Of a stretch of 37,493 nucleotides of DNA, positions 9,356 through 17,923 are shown piece by piece (position 1 is the stretch's first letter; each line of letters begins with the position of its first letter). This DNA is from Streptomyces globisporus (GTDB taxonomy: Bacteria > Actinomycetota > Actinomycetes > Streptomycetales > Streptomycetaceae). A program made the translations under genes and the position numbers. The stretch covers positions 1 through 37,493 of the forward strand of contig NZ_QWFA01000037.1 of the NCBI RefSeq assembly GCF_003501885.1, read 5' to 3'. Under the pieces are notes generated by a model. That model saw only the letters and a list, made by a program, of their open reading frames with translations, did not search any database and was not told where the DNA came from.

Positions 9356-9791
9356 ACGGCGGCATAGGCAAGTCGCGCCGGACTCGGCGCACCGCCGACG
9401 CCCGAAGGGAGCCTGGCCGGTCAAGCCGTTCGAGGCGATTTGCAGCATTCGGCGACGAAAGCCTCTCCGTCTGGACACGGGAGACAGCATTGCCGACGGT
9501 GATGGGGAAAGCCCCGGTTCGGCGTGAGGGTGAACGGGGGCGGCCCAGGGTTTTGCAGGTTCGGTTCCAGGGAACCTCCGGCCACGACGTCGGCCCGTTA
9601 GAAGAAGAGTCGCGGCACGCGTCGTGTCGCCCCCGGACCTGCTTTCCGGAAAGCTTGTCTTTTCCTGTGCGGAGGCCCTGGAAGTGGAGTAGGCCAGTAG
9701 TGGCGCACTATCTGTTGCCGACCTGCCACCCCGGATACGAAGAAGTCGGCTTCAGGGCCGGCAGCACCGAACACCCGGAAGGACCACCGCG

Positions 9792-10517
9792 ATGAACGCT
9801 CCCGTGACAGAGAAGCCCGACTTCAGCGGGCTGAGCGCGATGTACATCAACTGCACCCTAAAACGGTCTCCCGAGGTCAGCCACACCCAGGGTGTGATCG
9901 ACCGCAGCGTGGCCATCATGGAGGCGAACGGAGTCAGCGTGGACCAGATCCGCGCCGTCGACCACGACATCGCCACCGGTGTCCGCCCGGACATGACCGA
10001 ACACGGATGGGACACCGACGAGTGGCCCGCGCTCCTTCGGCGGATCCTCGCCGCCGACATCCTCGTCATCGGCGGATCGATCTGGCTCGGAGACAACAGC
10101 TCGGTGACCCGACGCGTCATCGAACGGCTCTACGGCTACTCCGGCGTGCTCAACGAGCAGGGCCAGTACGCCTACTACGGACGTGTCGGCGGCTGCCTGA
10201 TCACGGGCAACGAGGACGGCCTCAAACACTGCGCCATGAGCATCCTCTACAGCCTGCAGCACATCGGCTTCGCCGTCCCGCCCCAGGCCGACGCCGGCTG
10301 GCTCGGCGAGGTCGGCCCGGGCCCTTCCTACCTCGACGAGGGATCCGGCGGGCCGGAGAACGACTTCGCCAATCGGAACATCTCGTTCATGACGTACAAC
10401 CTCCTCCACCTCGCGTCGATGATCCGCGACACCGGTGGCATCCCCGCCTACGGCAACCAGCGATCGGCCTGGGATGCCGGCTGCCGCCCCGACAACGCCA
10501 ATCCCGAACACCGCTGA
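9792..10517 (+). CDS. Flavodoxin-like / NADPH-dependent FMN reductase family protein
   Basis: A 241-residue protein of the flavodoxin-like reductase group. AMYINCTLKRSPEVSHTQ near residue 16 is the phosphate-binding loop region that follows the first strand, and LVIGGSIWLGDNSSVTRRVIERL, at roughly 92-115, is the second flavin-contacting loop in this family. GRVGGCLITGNEDGLKHCAMSIL matches the GKxGAvivTGNEdGakh segment typical of these proteins. They reduce quinones or other acceptors with NAD(P)H through FMN. The ATG at 9792 follows GGAAGGA. The DUF5996 gene follows after 35 bases and is probably in the same operon. Expression is likely from the promoter at 9328. Confidence 0.85.
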   Translation: MNAPVTEKPDFSGLSAMYINCTLKRSPEVSHTQGVIDRSVAIMEANGVSVDQIRAVDHDIATGVRPDMTEHGWDTDEWPALLRRILAADILVIGGSIWLGDNSSVTRRVIERLYGYSGVLNEQGQYAYYGRVGGCLITGNEDGLKHCAMSILYSLQHIGFAVPPQADAGWLGEVGPGPSYLDEGSGGPENDFANRNISFMTYNLLHLASMIRDTGGIPAYGNQRSAWDAGCRPDNANPEHR

Positions 10518-10552
10518 CCCGCTTGAAGACGCTACCGAGGATGTGAGATGCG

Positions 10553-11509
10553 ATGACCGCACCAGCTGCCACGAACTGGCCGAGCCTGAGGGCCTCCGAC
10601 TGGACCGAGACCCGCGACACGCTGCACATGTGGACCCAGATCGTCGGCAAGATCCGCATGGCCCACGCACCACTCGTCAACCACTGGTGGCAGGTGACGC
10701 TGTACGTCAGCCCCCGCGGACTGACGACGTCGACGATCCCGTACCGCTCCGGGGCGTTCGAGATCGAATTCGACTTCGTCGGTCACCGGCTCGAAGTCCG
10801 CAGCAGCGACGGTGGCGTGCGCGGCTTCCCGCTCCGGCCCATGGCGGTGGCCGAGTTCTACGCCCAAGTCCTGCACACGCTCGACGAACTCGGGATCGAG
10901 GCCCCGATCCATCCGCACCCCAACGAGGTCGAGCCCGCGATCCCCTTCGCCGAGGACCGCGATCACGCCTCCTACGACGGTGAGGCGGCGACCCTGTTCT
11001 GGCGACAACTGCTGCAGGCGAACCGGGTCATGGGGGAGTTCCGGTCGCACTTCGTGGGCAAGGTCAGCCCGGTGCACTTCTTCTGGGGAGCGATGGACCT
11101 CGCCTGCACCCGCTTCTCCGGACGGCAGGCTCCTCCGCACCCCGGCGGTGCCCCCAACTGCGGCGACTGGGTCATGGTCGAGGGCTACTCCCGGGAGCTC
11201 TCCAGCTGCGGATTCTGGCCCGGCGGCGGTGAGGAAGGAGCCTTCTACGCGTACGCCTACCCCGAACCCGAAGGGTTCTCCGATCATCCCGTCGGTCCGG
11301 AAGGTGCCTACTTCAGCCCCGAGTTCAAGCAGTTCCTGCTGCCCTACGAAGCCGTCCGGTCCGCGCCCGACCCCGATCGCGCGGCCGCCGAGTTCCTGCA
11401 CACCACGTACGAGGCCGCCGCGGTGCTCGGAGAGTGGGACCGTACCGCGCTGGAGGACGACCCCATGAGGTGGGACGGAACCTCCACGCCCCGCTGGTCG
11501 CCCAGGTAG
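10553..11509 (+). CDS. DUF5996 family protein
   Basis: This 318-residue protein matches the DUF5996 family as I know it: the opening WPSLRASDWTETRDTLHMW, then the segment MAHAPLVNHWWQVTLYVSPRGLT, and later SPVHFFWGAMDLACTRFSGR and GYSRELSSCGFWPGG. No catalytic function has been assigned to the family. It has no signal peptide or membrane helix and is probably cytosolic. In many actinomycetes it stands near redox enzymes, and here it follows the FMN-reductase-like gene by 35 bases. The ATG at 10553 has a weak AGGA site. Confidence 0.85.
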   Translation: MTAPAATNWPSLRASDWTETRDTLHMWTQIVGKIRMAHAPLVNHWWQVTLYVSPRGLTTSTIPYRSGAFEIEFDFVGHRLEVRSSDGGVRGFPLRPMAVAEFYAQVLHTLDELGIEAPIHPHPNEVEPAIPFAEDRDHASYDGEAATLFWRQLLQANRVMGEFRSHFVGKVSPVHFFWGAMDLACTRFSGRQAPPHPGGAPNCGDWVMVEGYSRELSSCGFWPGGGEEGAFYAYAYPEPEGFSDHPVGPEGAYFSPEFKQFLLPYEAVRSAPDPDRAAAEFLHTTYEAAAVLGEWDRTALEDDPMRWDGTSTPRWSPR

Positions 11510-11789
11510 CCGGTTGCAGCCTCCGCCTCCTGACATTTGTCATTCGAGGCGATGACAGCAGTCACCGGGAGCCGTGACAGCTCGCCCTGCCGCACGGGTA
11601 TGCGCAGGGCGATTCTGGACCCATGACTCAGAACGTGATGGAGGCCGGGAAGCCGCGGACAATGTCCGCCGGTGGGACGAGGCTGTTCGCGGCGCCGCCT
11701 TCCCGGTCGCACGCGGTCAACTGCGTTCTCCGCTCGGTACGGACAAGGTGGCCGGGATCTCGACCACCAGGCTCCTCCAGAGGCGCTGA

Positions 11790-12010
11790 CCGGAGCCGGT
11801 CCTCGCACTCCTCGGCGACTCCGATGCTTTGCTCCTCGACGAACCGGCGATCGGACACGACGCCGAAAGACGCGATGACCATCGGGAGTTGGATCGCGCC
11901 CTCCGCGACGGAGCCACGACGCTCCTGCTCATCACGCACCAGGCACCGCTCGCCGGGGCCGGGGTCGAGTGCCTGGCCGACCGGCTCGCCGCGCACCGTG
12001 CGGCACGAGG
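11790..12010 (+). pseudogene. ABC transporter ATPase remnant
   Basis: The frame reads VLALLGDSDALLLDEPAIG and then TTLLLITHQAPLAGAG, that is, the helix after the signature motif, Walker B (LLLDEP), a D-loop-like turn and the H-loop histidine of an ABC ATPase. The Walker A half is missing, and a stop precedes the fragment at about 11787. After about 12010 the frame stays open but is no longer ABC-like. It is a decayed fragment, and the transporter type cannot be determined. The stretch from 11510 to 11790 holds nothing recognisable. Confidence 0.6.
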
Positions 12011-12364
12011 CCGTGGGCCGGCAGAAGCCCCTGCCGATCGCCCCGGTTCCCTCTTGCGCGCCGCTCGCCACAGTGGTGTCGACGGGGGCTTCGCCCTGGT
12101 GCGGGGCCTCGCGGTGGCCGAGGAACCACTGCGGTTCGGACACGATCCGCACGATGTGATGGGAAGGAACCTCACGGTGAGAGCGCTCAAGCGCGAGCCG
12201 GCCGTGCAGACGGTACGGCGGAGTCCGAAGGCTGTGGACCGGACAGCGGAGGCACGACTCCCCGCGCACGATGTGCGGGGCGAGGTGGAGGCGCCCGGGT
12301 CTGCGCGGGTGCGCTGCACCGTCATCGTGGCGGAGCAGGCGGAGCCGCCGGCAGAGGCGACGCT

Positions 12365-12589
12365 ATGAGCGACGAGGGCGGGACCGAGCCGGACGCGCGG
12401 TCTGCCGACTCGCAGCCGCTCACCGACGACGCACACTCCGTCCTGTTCACGATGGTCGCCATGCTGTCCCTGGAGGATGACATGACGGTCATCGCCGGCC
12501 TCAACGAACGCCTGGCTCCCATGGAGAACTCTCCGGATGCGGAGCTCGGCGAGCGCGACGCCTCCGGGCCGACGGCGCCGGCGTCGTGA
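12365..12589 (+). CDS. Small acidic protein of unknown function
   Basis: An ATG at 12365 with a weak AGAGGCG site opens a 74-residue acidic frame, which ends by overlapping the convergent MoaF-like remnant. The middle, VLFTMVAMLSLEDDM, looks like an amphipathic helix. I do not recognise a family. It might be a true small gene, a peptide precursor, or chance coding in a decayed region; codon bias gives only weak support. Confidence 0.3.
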   Translation: MSDEGGTEPDARSADSQPLTDDAHSVLFTMVAMLSLEDDMTVIAGLNERLAPMENSPDAELGERDASGPTAPAS

Positions 12590-12757
12590 TCATGCTTCCT
12601 TGATGGTTCCGACGAAGTTGTAGAGGGTGCCGTCGACGGTGACGTCGGAGTACACCGTGGCGTTCGCGAAGTCCTCCACATGCGTCACGGTGGCGCAAGT
12701 TCACCTTGAGCGGTCCCAGTTCGACCTGTAGCTCTTGCCGACCAACGGATGGGGCAT
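12590..12757 (-). pseudogene. MoaF-like protein remnant
   Basis: The ATG at 12757 is preceded by GAAGGAG and begins MPHPLVGKSYRSNWDRSR before an early TGA. The same frame then resumes as ATVTHVEDFANATVYSDVT and DGTLYNFVGTIKEA. MoaF-related proteins are about 110 residues long, begin with LVGKxF and end with THVEDFxNGxxYSNxT...GTL. The two ends are present and the middle 50 or so residues are gone. This is an internally deleted gene with its ribosome site still intact. Confidence 0.65.
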
Positions 12758-12841
12758 GGCGTCTCCTTCTCTTGAATGCCGGGCCGATGGCGGACCCCCG
12801 CCAGGTCGCTGACGTGCGAATACTCTTCGCTGCTCGCCCTC

Positions 12842-12887
12842 TTTATTGACGTATAAACAATAAAATGACAGAGTTGATGAATCAACT
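12842..12887. promoter_or_regulatory. AT-rich divergent regulatory region with two palindromes
   Basis: AGTTGATGAATCAACT (12872-12887) is a perfect inverted repeat (7-bp arms) and the best of the five related operator-like sites. Next to it, TTTATTG (12842-12848) and CAATAAA (12858-12864) form a second inverted repeat. The region separates the MoaF-like remnant from the luciferase-like remnant, so it probably controlled both before they decayed. Confidence 0.55.
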
Positions 12888-13019
12888 TAATCGGCGGGGA
12901 GCGACGGCGCCCGACGGGGCTGTGATCGGGCGGCTCCCCGTGTGGGCAGGCCCGACCTCGGCTCGCAGCGGCGTGCGATCTCGCGCTGAGCCCGCGTAAG
13001 CGTTGAAAGAAGGCCCACG

Positions 13020-13442
13020 ATGGATGCTTCGCCCATCGAGTTCGGAATCGACAGCTTCGGAGACCTGCCCCGCAACGACCGGGGCGCGATCGTCTCGCAC
13101 GCGGAGGCGATCCGCGCCGCGGTGGCCGAAGCGTTCCTCGCCGACGAGGCCGGTATCGAGGTGGTCGCGCTGGGCGGGCACCACCTGCCCGAGTTCGCCA
13201 TCTCCAGCCCCGAGACCGTACTCGCCGGTTTCGCCACCGTCACGAAGCGCATCCGGCTCGCGTCGGGCGTGACCGTCCTGTCCTCGGACGAACCGGTCGG
13301 GGTGTTCCAGCGGTTCGCCACGGTCGACGCGCTGTCCGGCGGACGGGCAGAGGGCTCGCTCGCCACTTGCGCCTGCACGGCGAGGAGTTCCTGGCGGCAG
13401 GCGGCGCCTTCCGTGACCCCTTGCCCGATGACATCAGACTGA
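13020..13442 (+). pseudogene. Luciferase-like flavin monooxygenase, truncated
   Basis: The first 112 or so residues are a clear luciferase-like (LLM class) flavin oxidoreductase: IEFGIDSFGDLPRN, then LADEAGIEVVALGGHHLPEF, RIRLASGVTVLSS, and VFQRFATVDALSGGRAE. Complete enzymes are about 330-350 residues long and use F420 or FMNH2. After SGGRAE the homology stops and the frame closes at 13442, so two thirds of the TIM barrel are missing. The region 13350-13510 has a different open frame that I do not recognise. The start has a GAAAGAAGG site. The product would not fold as a barrel. Confidence 0.75.
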
Positions 13443-13556
13443 TCACACGCGCCGCGCGAAGTGAAGTGCAGGACTGCGCATCCGACACGTCGGTGATGCG
13501 CGGGCAGGATTCATTCGCAACGCCCTGAGGTTGCCGTTTTCCATGGAGGATGACGA

Positions 13557-14897
13557 ATGCAGTCAATAATTCCCGACTACCTGACCGAGGTGTTGGAGGC
13601 GGTGCACCCGGACACGTCCGGGGAGCTGGCGGCGTACATACCCGAACTCGCGGCAGCGGACCCCGATCGCCTCGGCGCGGCCTTCGCCATGGTTGACGGA
13701 GAGGTCTACGGCTCCGGTGACATCGATACCGAGTTCACGATTCAGTCGATCTCCAAGCCGTTCGTGTATGCGCTGGCGTTGGCGGACCGCGGATTCGACC
13801 CCGTGATCGCCAAGGTCGGTGTCGAGCCGTCCGGAGAAGCGTTCAACGAGATCTCCCTCGAAAGCGACACCGGGCGGCCCCGCAATCCGATGATCAACGC
13901 CGGTGCGATCACCGTTCACTCCCTGGCCGGCGCGGAGGGACTGAACGCGACCGAGCGGGTGGAACGCGTGGTCGACGGCCTTTCGGCCTTCGCGGGACGT
14001 CGACTGAGAACGGATGAGGCCGTATACGCGTCGGAGATGAGACACGCCCACCGGAATCTCGCTATCGCGCACATGCTCCGCAGCCACGACATCCTCGTGG
14101 AGGACGCGCGGGCCGTCGTCGACGGCTATACCCGCCAGTGTTCCGTGCTCGTCAGCACCCGCGATCTGGCCATGATGGCCGCGACGTTGGCGAACCGCGG
14201 GACGAACCCCCTCTCGGGCGAGCAGGTGGTGCCGGAACCGGTGGTCCGCCAGGTGCTGAGCGTCATGTTCAGCTGCGGAATGTATGACGCGGCCGGTGAC
14301 TGGGGCACCCAGGTCGGCATCCCCGCGAAGAGCGGGGTTGCCGGAGGCCTGATCGGTGCGCTCCCCGGACAGATCGGCATCGCCACGTTCTCGCCGCGAC
14401 TGGACAGCCACGGGAACAGCGTTCGTGGGGTGTCACTGTTCGAACGATTTTCTTCGGACATGGGTCTGCATGTGATGGAGGTCCCCGCCACCGCGCGTGC
14501 GGCCCTGCGAACCAACCATGTCCTCGGCAGCGGACCGGACGCCCTCCGGGTTCTTCAGCTCCAGGGCGGCATCGGCTTCGCCGGAGCCGAGAGAGTCATC
14601 CGGGAAGCCGTGAACACCTCGTACCCGGAAACCAGGGTCGCTCTGGACCTCACACGGGTCCATTCCATCGATGACGTGGCTCGGCGCATGCTGCTGGAGA
14701 TCGCACGCCGACTGACGCTCGACGGTCACGAGGTCCACCTGGTCGACCCGGAATCGATCATGCCCGACCCCGATCCAGGCGATGGCGGACGAGTGACCGT
14801 AGTGGACAGCCTGGACGAGGCGAGCGGCAGCAGGACCCCGCCGACGCCTGCAGCCCGTCGCCGGTCTGGCAGCGCGAGCCCAGCTCGACCTGCCTGA
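13557..14897 (+). CDS. glsA: Glutaminase with C-terminal STAS domain
   Basis: A 446-residue protein. Residues 1 to about 310 are a glutaminase A, which hydrolyses glutamine to glutamate and ammonia. The serine-type active site is visible as QSISKPF (S64 and K67, the SxxK pair), with GRPRNPMINAGAI, MFSCGMYDAAGDW and the GIPAKSGVAGGLIG motif in the expected order. Residues from about 325 form a STAS domain (LQLQGGIGFAGAERVI, then TRVALDLTRVHSIDD), an arrangement known in actinobacterial glutaminases. The STAS domain probably regulates activity or assembly. The ATG at 13557 follows GGAGG with ideal spacing. The C-terminal 30 residues are Ala/Arg/Pro-rich and probably disordered. The gene is monocistronic as far as can be seen. 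Confidence 0.93.
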   Translation: MQSIIPDYLTEVLEAVHPDTSGELAAYIPELAAADPDRLGAAFAMVDGEVYGSGDIDTEFTIQSISKPFVYALALADRGFDPVIAKVGVEPSGEAFNEISLESDTGRPRNPMINAGAITVHSLAGAEGLNATERVERVVDGLSAFAGRRLRTDEAVYASEMRHAHRNLAIAHMLRSHDILVEDARAVVDGYTRQCSVLVSTRDLAMMAATLANRGTNPLSGEQVVPEPVVRQVLSVMFSCGMYDAAGDWGTQVGIPAKSGVAGGLIGALPGQIGIATFSPRLDSHGNSVRGVSLFERFSSDMGLHVMEVPATARAALRTNHVLGSGPDALRVLQLQGGIGFAGAERVIREAVNTSYPETRVALDLTRVHSIDDVARRMLLEIARRLTLDGHEVHLVDPESIMPDPDPGDGGRVTVVDSLDEASGSRTPPTPAARRRSGSASPARPA

Positions 14898-15066
14898 GCC
14901 GCCGACGTACGGCCGCCCGGCCGGGACTCCGTGTGAGAGGCACCACAAGCCGCACGGCATGAAGAACACCAACGACGCGAGCAGATCGGCATGTTCCGGG
15001 CAATCGCCGGCACCAGCCGAGTCAGCGGTGTGGAGGGCGCGCCGACGCCCTCGATACGCTTGATCC

Positions 15067-15531
15067 ATGAACGCGACACCGCGCTGGCTGACGCCGGAGG
15101 AGCAGGCCGCCTGGGACGGTTTCATCCGCATGCAGGAGAAGCTCATCGGACGTCTTTCCCGCTACGTCCAGGCCGACTCCCGCATGTCCGCGGCCGACTT
15201 CATCGTGCTGGCCAAGCTCACCGAGGCCGGCGGGCGGATGCGCTTCATGGACCTGACGAACCTGGTGGAGTGGGAGAAGAGCCGTATGTCCCACCAGGTG
15301 GGGCGGATGGCGAAGCGCGGCCTTGTGGCCAAGGAGGAGTGCCCCGATGACGGACGCGGTTCCTTCATCGTTGCCACCCCGGCCGGATATCAGGCGATCG
15401 AAGGCGCAGCGCCTCTTCACGTCGAGCACGTCCGCCGACTGTTCATCGACGCGCTGACGAAGGACGAGCTGGACACGCTCACCAGGATTTCGAGCCGCGT
15501 CGTCGCTCATCTGGATGCGCAGCCCGACTGA
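15067..15531 (+). CDS. MarR family transcriptional regulator
   Basis: A 154-residue winged-helix regulator. LSRYVQADSRMSAADFIVLAKL covers helices 1-3, FMDLTNLVEWEKSRMSHQV is the recognition helix region, and RMAKRGLVAKEECPDDGRG is the beta wing with its conserved D-x-R. MarR dimers bind imperfect palindromes of 16-20 bp and are released by phenolics, oxidants or metabolites. It is the only intact MarR gene here and a candidate for binding the five 16-bp sites upstream of redox genes, which is inference. The short gap before the ATG lacks a clear ribosome site. Confidence 0.9.
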   Translation: MNATPRWLTPEEQAAWDGFIRMQEKLIGRLSRYVQADSRMSAADFIVLAKLTEAGGRMRFMDLTNLVEWEKSRMSHQVGRMAKRGLVAKEECPDDGRGSFIVATPAGYQAIEGAAPLHVEHVRRLFIDALTKDELDTLTRISSRVVAHLDAQPD

Positions 15532-15642
15532 GGCTCGGGTCGGGGGAGAGGATGTGCCGGGTCGGTTTCTCCGCGGCGGCGTCGGTGGGCGAGCGGCCGC
15601 CGGGTGGAGTGTGACGGTTCGGTCGTGGCCGGGTCCGGCGGT

Positions 15643-15745
15643 TCAGCCGGCGGTCCGGGTGAAGTCGGAGGCGTGGTCGCGGGCCCACTGCGCGTAGGAG
15701 CGGCCCGGGCGGCCGAGGACGTCCTCGGACGCGGATACCTCGGTC
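15643..15745 (-). pseudogene. NmrA-like NAD(P)-binding protein, C-terminal fragment
   Basis: The minus-strand frame ending at the TGA at 15643 reads DVLGRPGRSYAQWARDHASD, the usual C-terminus of NmrA-like/atypical short-chain dehydrogenases (LGRPPRTFAEWAxxHA). Nothing upstream continues it: at about 15740 the sequence becomes the tail of a TetR gene on the other strand. Only 34 codons remain. Confidence 0.55.
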
Positions 15746-15958
15746 GCGAGCGCCGTCGACGAACTCCTGGTCGCGGAGATCGAGCGAGGGCAGCGGGAGG
15801 GCGAACTCGATGTCACGGTCCCGGCCCGGTGGATTCAGTGCATGGTGTGGAGCATCGTCCACACCGGCCTCCACGCGACCGGCGACGGACTCGTCGCACG
15901 CCACGGCGTGGACGACCTGATCCGCTGGACGCTGCGCGGCGCGGTCAGCGCACGGTGA
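15743..15958 (+). pseudogene. TetR family regulator, C-terminal fragment
   Basis: The frame SAVDELLVAEIERGQREGEL, then VTVPARWIQCMVWSIVHTGL and GVDDLIRWTLRGAVSAR, is a typical TetR C-terminal ligand-binding tail ending at the TGA at 15956. No start codon and no HTH are present. The fragment abuts the NmrA-like tail on the opposite strand, so a deletion has joined the 3' ends of two genes. Such pairs (TetR next to NmrA/SDR) are common as intact divergent units. Confidence 0.65.
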
Positions 15959-16344
15959 GGCGCAGGCAGGAGTGCCCGGACGGGCACGGGCTTCCTGCGC
16001 CCCGGGCCGAGCGTCGGAAGCCATGGCGACGTAACGTGCCTCGTCGCTGATCCGGGCGTGGCGCCGCGCCCGGATCGCCTTCTCCGACTCCGCCGCCCGA
16101 CACTGGATTGCCCTCGGCCCGGACGACCGGCTGCCCCTCCCGATCCTCTACTCGCCGTCGGCCGCCTCCGTCGCGGCCTGCCGCTGAGCCGCGAGGGCGG
16201 GGACGCCTGCCTGCCGTTGCCTCCGTCACCGCCCTTGCCGTATCCGGCGCTGCCCGACGGGCTGGCCCCACCGTTGCCACCCGCGCCCCCCGTGCCGCCC
16301 GACCTGCCGCTCTCGGCCCCACACACTGACCGTGATCCGCTCTA
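15959..16344. other. Non-coding stretch, low-complexity on the minus strand
   Basis: No gene is supported. On the minus strand a Gly/Ser-rich frame (GGTGGAGGNGGASPSG around 16240-16290) continues in the same frame as the secreted-protein remnant after its stop. It may be degraded repeat sequence of that protein. Confidence 0.4.
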
Positions 16345-16491
16345 CCCGTCGAGCACCGTCAAGGCCTGCTCGTCGGGCTGGTCGAACGTCACCGTCTGCG
16401 AGGCAGCGGCAGGAGTTTCAGGAGTTTGCGGAGCGGTGAAAGCATCAGTGGTGGCGACGGTTGCGACGGCAACGCAGCACCGAGCAGGCGC
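16345..16491 (-). pseudogene. Remnant of a secreted protein with signal-peptide-like start
   Basis: Between two stops the minus strand reads AVATVATTDAFTAPQTPETP, then AAASQTVTFDQPDEQALTVLDG. This resembles the end of a signal peptide followed by the mature N-terminus SQTVTFDC...LTLD that I know from a family of Streptomyces secreted proteins. No start codon remains in frame, and a TAG at 16342 closes it. The call rests on a short match. Confidence 0.35.
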
Positions 16492-16871
16492 CTATAACGG
16501 AAAGACATTCAGTTCTGTGTTCATGGACAGGAAACGATCTACGTAAGTGGAGTATGCCTTCCGATTCGTTCGACGCCGCCCTTCTCGCCGGCTCCTGCCT
16601 GTTCCCCTGTGCCGCCGAACGGCACGCGAGGCGAGTGGGCCGGATTTCAGGCTTGTCCGAAGTCAATCCCGCGATTTTCCCCCGCAGCCCATTGGGGGCG
16701 CACCCAGGGGTCTCGCGCCAAGGACATCGAGGCCGGTAAACAGCGGACGGCCGTAGACCTGGGAGCTCGGCCGCCTGGTGGCCGGTATGCGGTTCGGAGC
16801 GAGATTGCCAATTCCAGTCCGCCTCACTCGTCCGGGGCGCAACCCAGGGTTGCGGAGATCGTTTGCACGGC

Positions 16872-17135
16872 ATGACCCGTACGCATCACTTTGCGGCCGC
16901 CTTGCTGCTCGCCCTTGCCGGCCTCGCATACTCCGCCCCGGCTCAAGCCGCCGACGAGCCTCCGGCTTGCACGGAAGAAGGCTTCTTCCCCAACCCGGAC
17001 GATCAGTCTCGTTTCTACCGCTGTGTGAGCTTCGAGGACGGCGAGTTCACGCGCTTCGACTTCCAGTGCGGCCCGGGCACGCTCTACCACCCCGAGCTCG
17101 TCACGTGCGTCCACCCGTGGCAGATGCCCCAGTAA
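16872..17135 (+). CDS. Secreted CBM14 (peritrophin-A-like) chitin-binding protein
   Basis: An 87-residue secreted protein. The signal peptide runs from MTRTHHFAAALLLALAGLAY to about AQAA. The mature part is one compact domain: ACTEEGFFPNPDDQSRFYRC, then FQCGPGTLYHPELVTCVHPW. The aromatic and cysteine spacing is that of the CBM14/peritrophin-A chitin-binding fold, but only four cysteines remain. The pair usually found before the SxFYxC segment and in the middle of the domain is missing, so one disulfide is lost. It may bind chitin outside the cell. The ATG at 16872 gives the better signal peptide; the TTG at 16863 lies closer to GGAG. No neighbour suggests an operon. The stretches 16495-16862 and 17136-17423 show no other gene. 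Confidence 0.75.
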   Translation: MTRTHHFAAALLLALAGLAYSAPAQAADEPPACTEEGFFPNPDDQSRFYRCVSFEDGEFTRFDFQCGPGTLYHPELVTCVHPWQMPQ

Positions 17136-17423
17136 AATTCGCCGGTGTTCCAGGACGCCGCCTCGACCCACCCAGCCCGGACAGCGGCCTGTTCCAGCGG
17201 CGCACGTTTTTCCTGCTCCCGCTACGAGGTCGCTTCTGGCGAGGGGGTCGACCCTCTGGCGATCGAACCTCGGTGGGTGGGCGAGAAGACACCCCGCTCC
17301 CAGGGAGAGTTCGCGAGAGCCGGTTGGCTGAAGGCGATGTCCTGGCCCGCAGGGCTCAGGACATCGCTCCTCGTGGCGACCCGGGCGAGCGAAGGCTGAA
17401 CCGGGCACGCTGCGTCCCGGGTT

Positions 17424-17862
17424 CTTCAGAGCAGGTCGCATGCGGCGTGGAACAGGTCCAGGTTGCCCTCCGCGGGGCGACCGTCCGGCAGACGGTCCGG
17501 GTCTTCGATGCCGACGCGGATGCCGTGGCCTCGCGTGGCCGTCCGGCGGCAGACGTTCCGCGTGGCCATGCCGTACCCGCGTAGTGCACCTGCTCCCATG
17601 ACACCCTCGCCTCCGTCACGATCCGTTCCATGGCTGCCGCGCTCTAGATGGCCTGAGCGGGGCCCGGGTCCAGCGCCTCGATCACGACACGGCGGAGCAA
17701 CCGGGGGTACCGCGCCGGACGAAGATCTCGGCGTCGGCGACGGACAGCAGGCACGCCTCGACACTCACTCCCCGCTTGCTCAGCAGGGTGCTCAGCTCGA
17801 CGATCCCGTCCTCTCCCCGGATCGCCGGGATCCGGTCGGCAAGGGTCGTCCACTTGGGGATC
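17424..17862 (-). pseudogene. BKACE (beta-keto acid cleavage) family enzyme, multiply broken
   Basis: Fragments in three frames together make the C-terminal half of a 3-keto-5-aminohexanoate cleavage (BKACE/DUF849) protein. In order they are KWTTLADRIPAIRGEDG with GVSVEACLLSVADAE, then VVIEALDPGPAQAI ended by a TAG near 17644, then MERIVTEARVSWEQVHYAG, and finally GIRVGIEDPDRLPDGR with EGNLDLFHAACDLL. Intact enzymes condense a beta-keto acid with acetyl-CoA using Zn2+; the metal-binding N-terminal half is missing. At least two frameshifts and one stop are present. Confidence 0.7.
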
Positions 17863-17923
17863 GGTCAGGGAGCTGACCGACGGCGCGACGGGGCGGCGGC
17901 CGCCTTCCACGGAGCGCGTTCGC

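Larger units (their letters stand above)
8810..9791. other. Long non-coding stretch with regulatory motifs
   Basis: Nearly 1 kb without a recognisable gene. The frames open on both strands have no domain or convincing ribosome site. It holds two of the five related operator-like sites (9110-9125 and 9326-9341) and the best promoter-like sequence in the left half (9328-9355). Its lower GC content and short open frames fit either a long regulatory region or a gene decayed beyond recognition. Confidence 0.5.

Noticed and set aside
12365..12589. Peptide natural product precursor next to an ABC exporter
   Set aside because: The ABC gene is only a fragment, no modifying enzyme is near, and the small frame has no leader or core features.
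15835..16326. Gly-rich minus-strand frame resembling PE_PGRS-type sequence
   Set aside because: It overlaps the TetR tail and has no ribosome site. The Gly-rich part is short and explained by local GC-rich repeats or by the decayed secreted protein.
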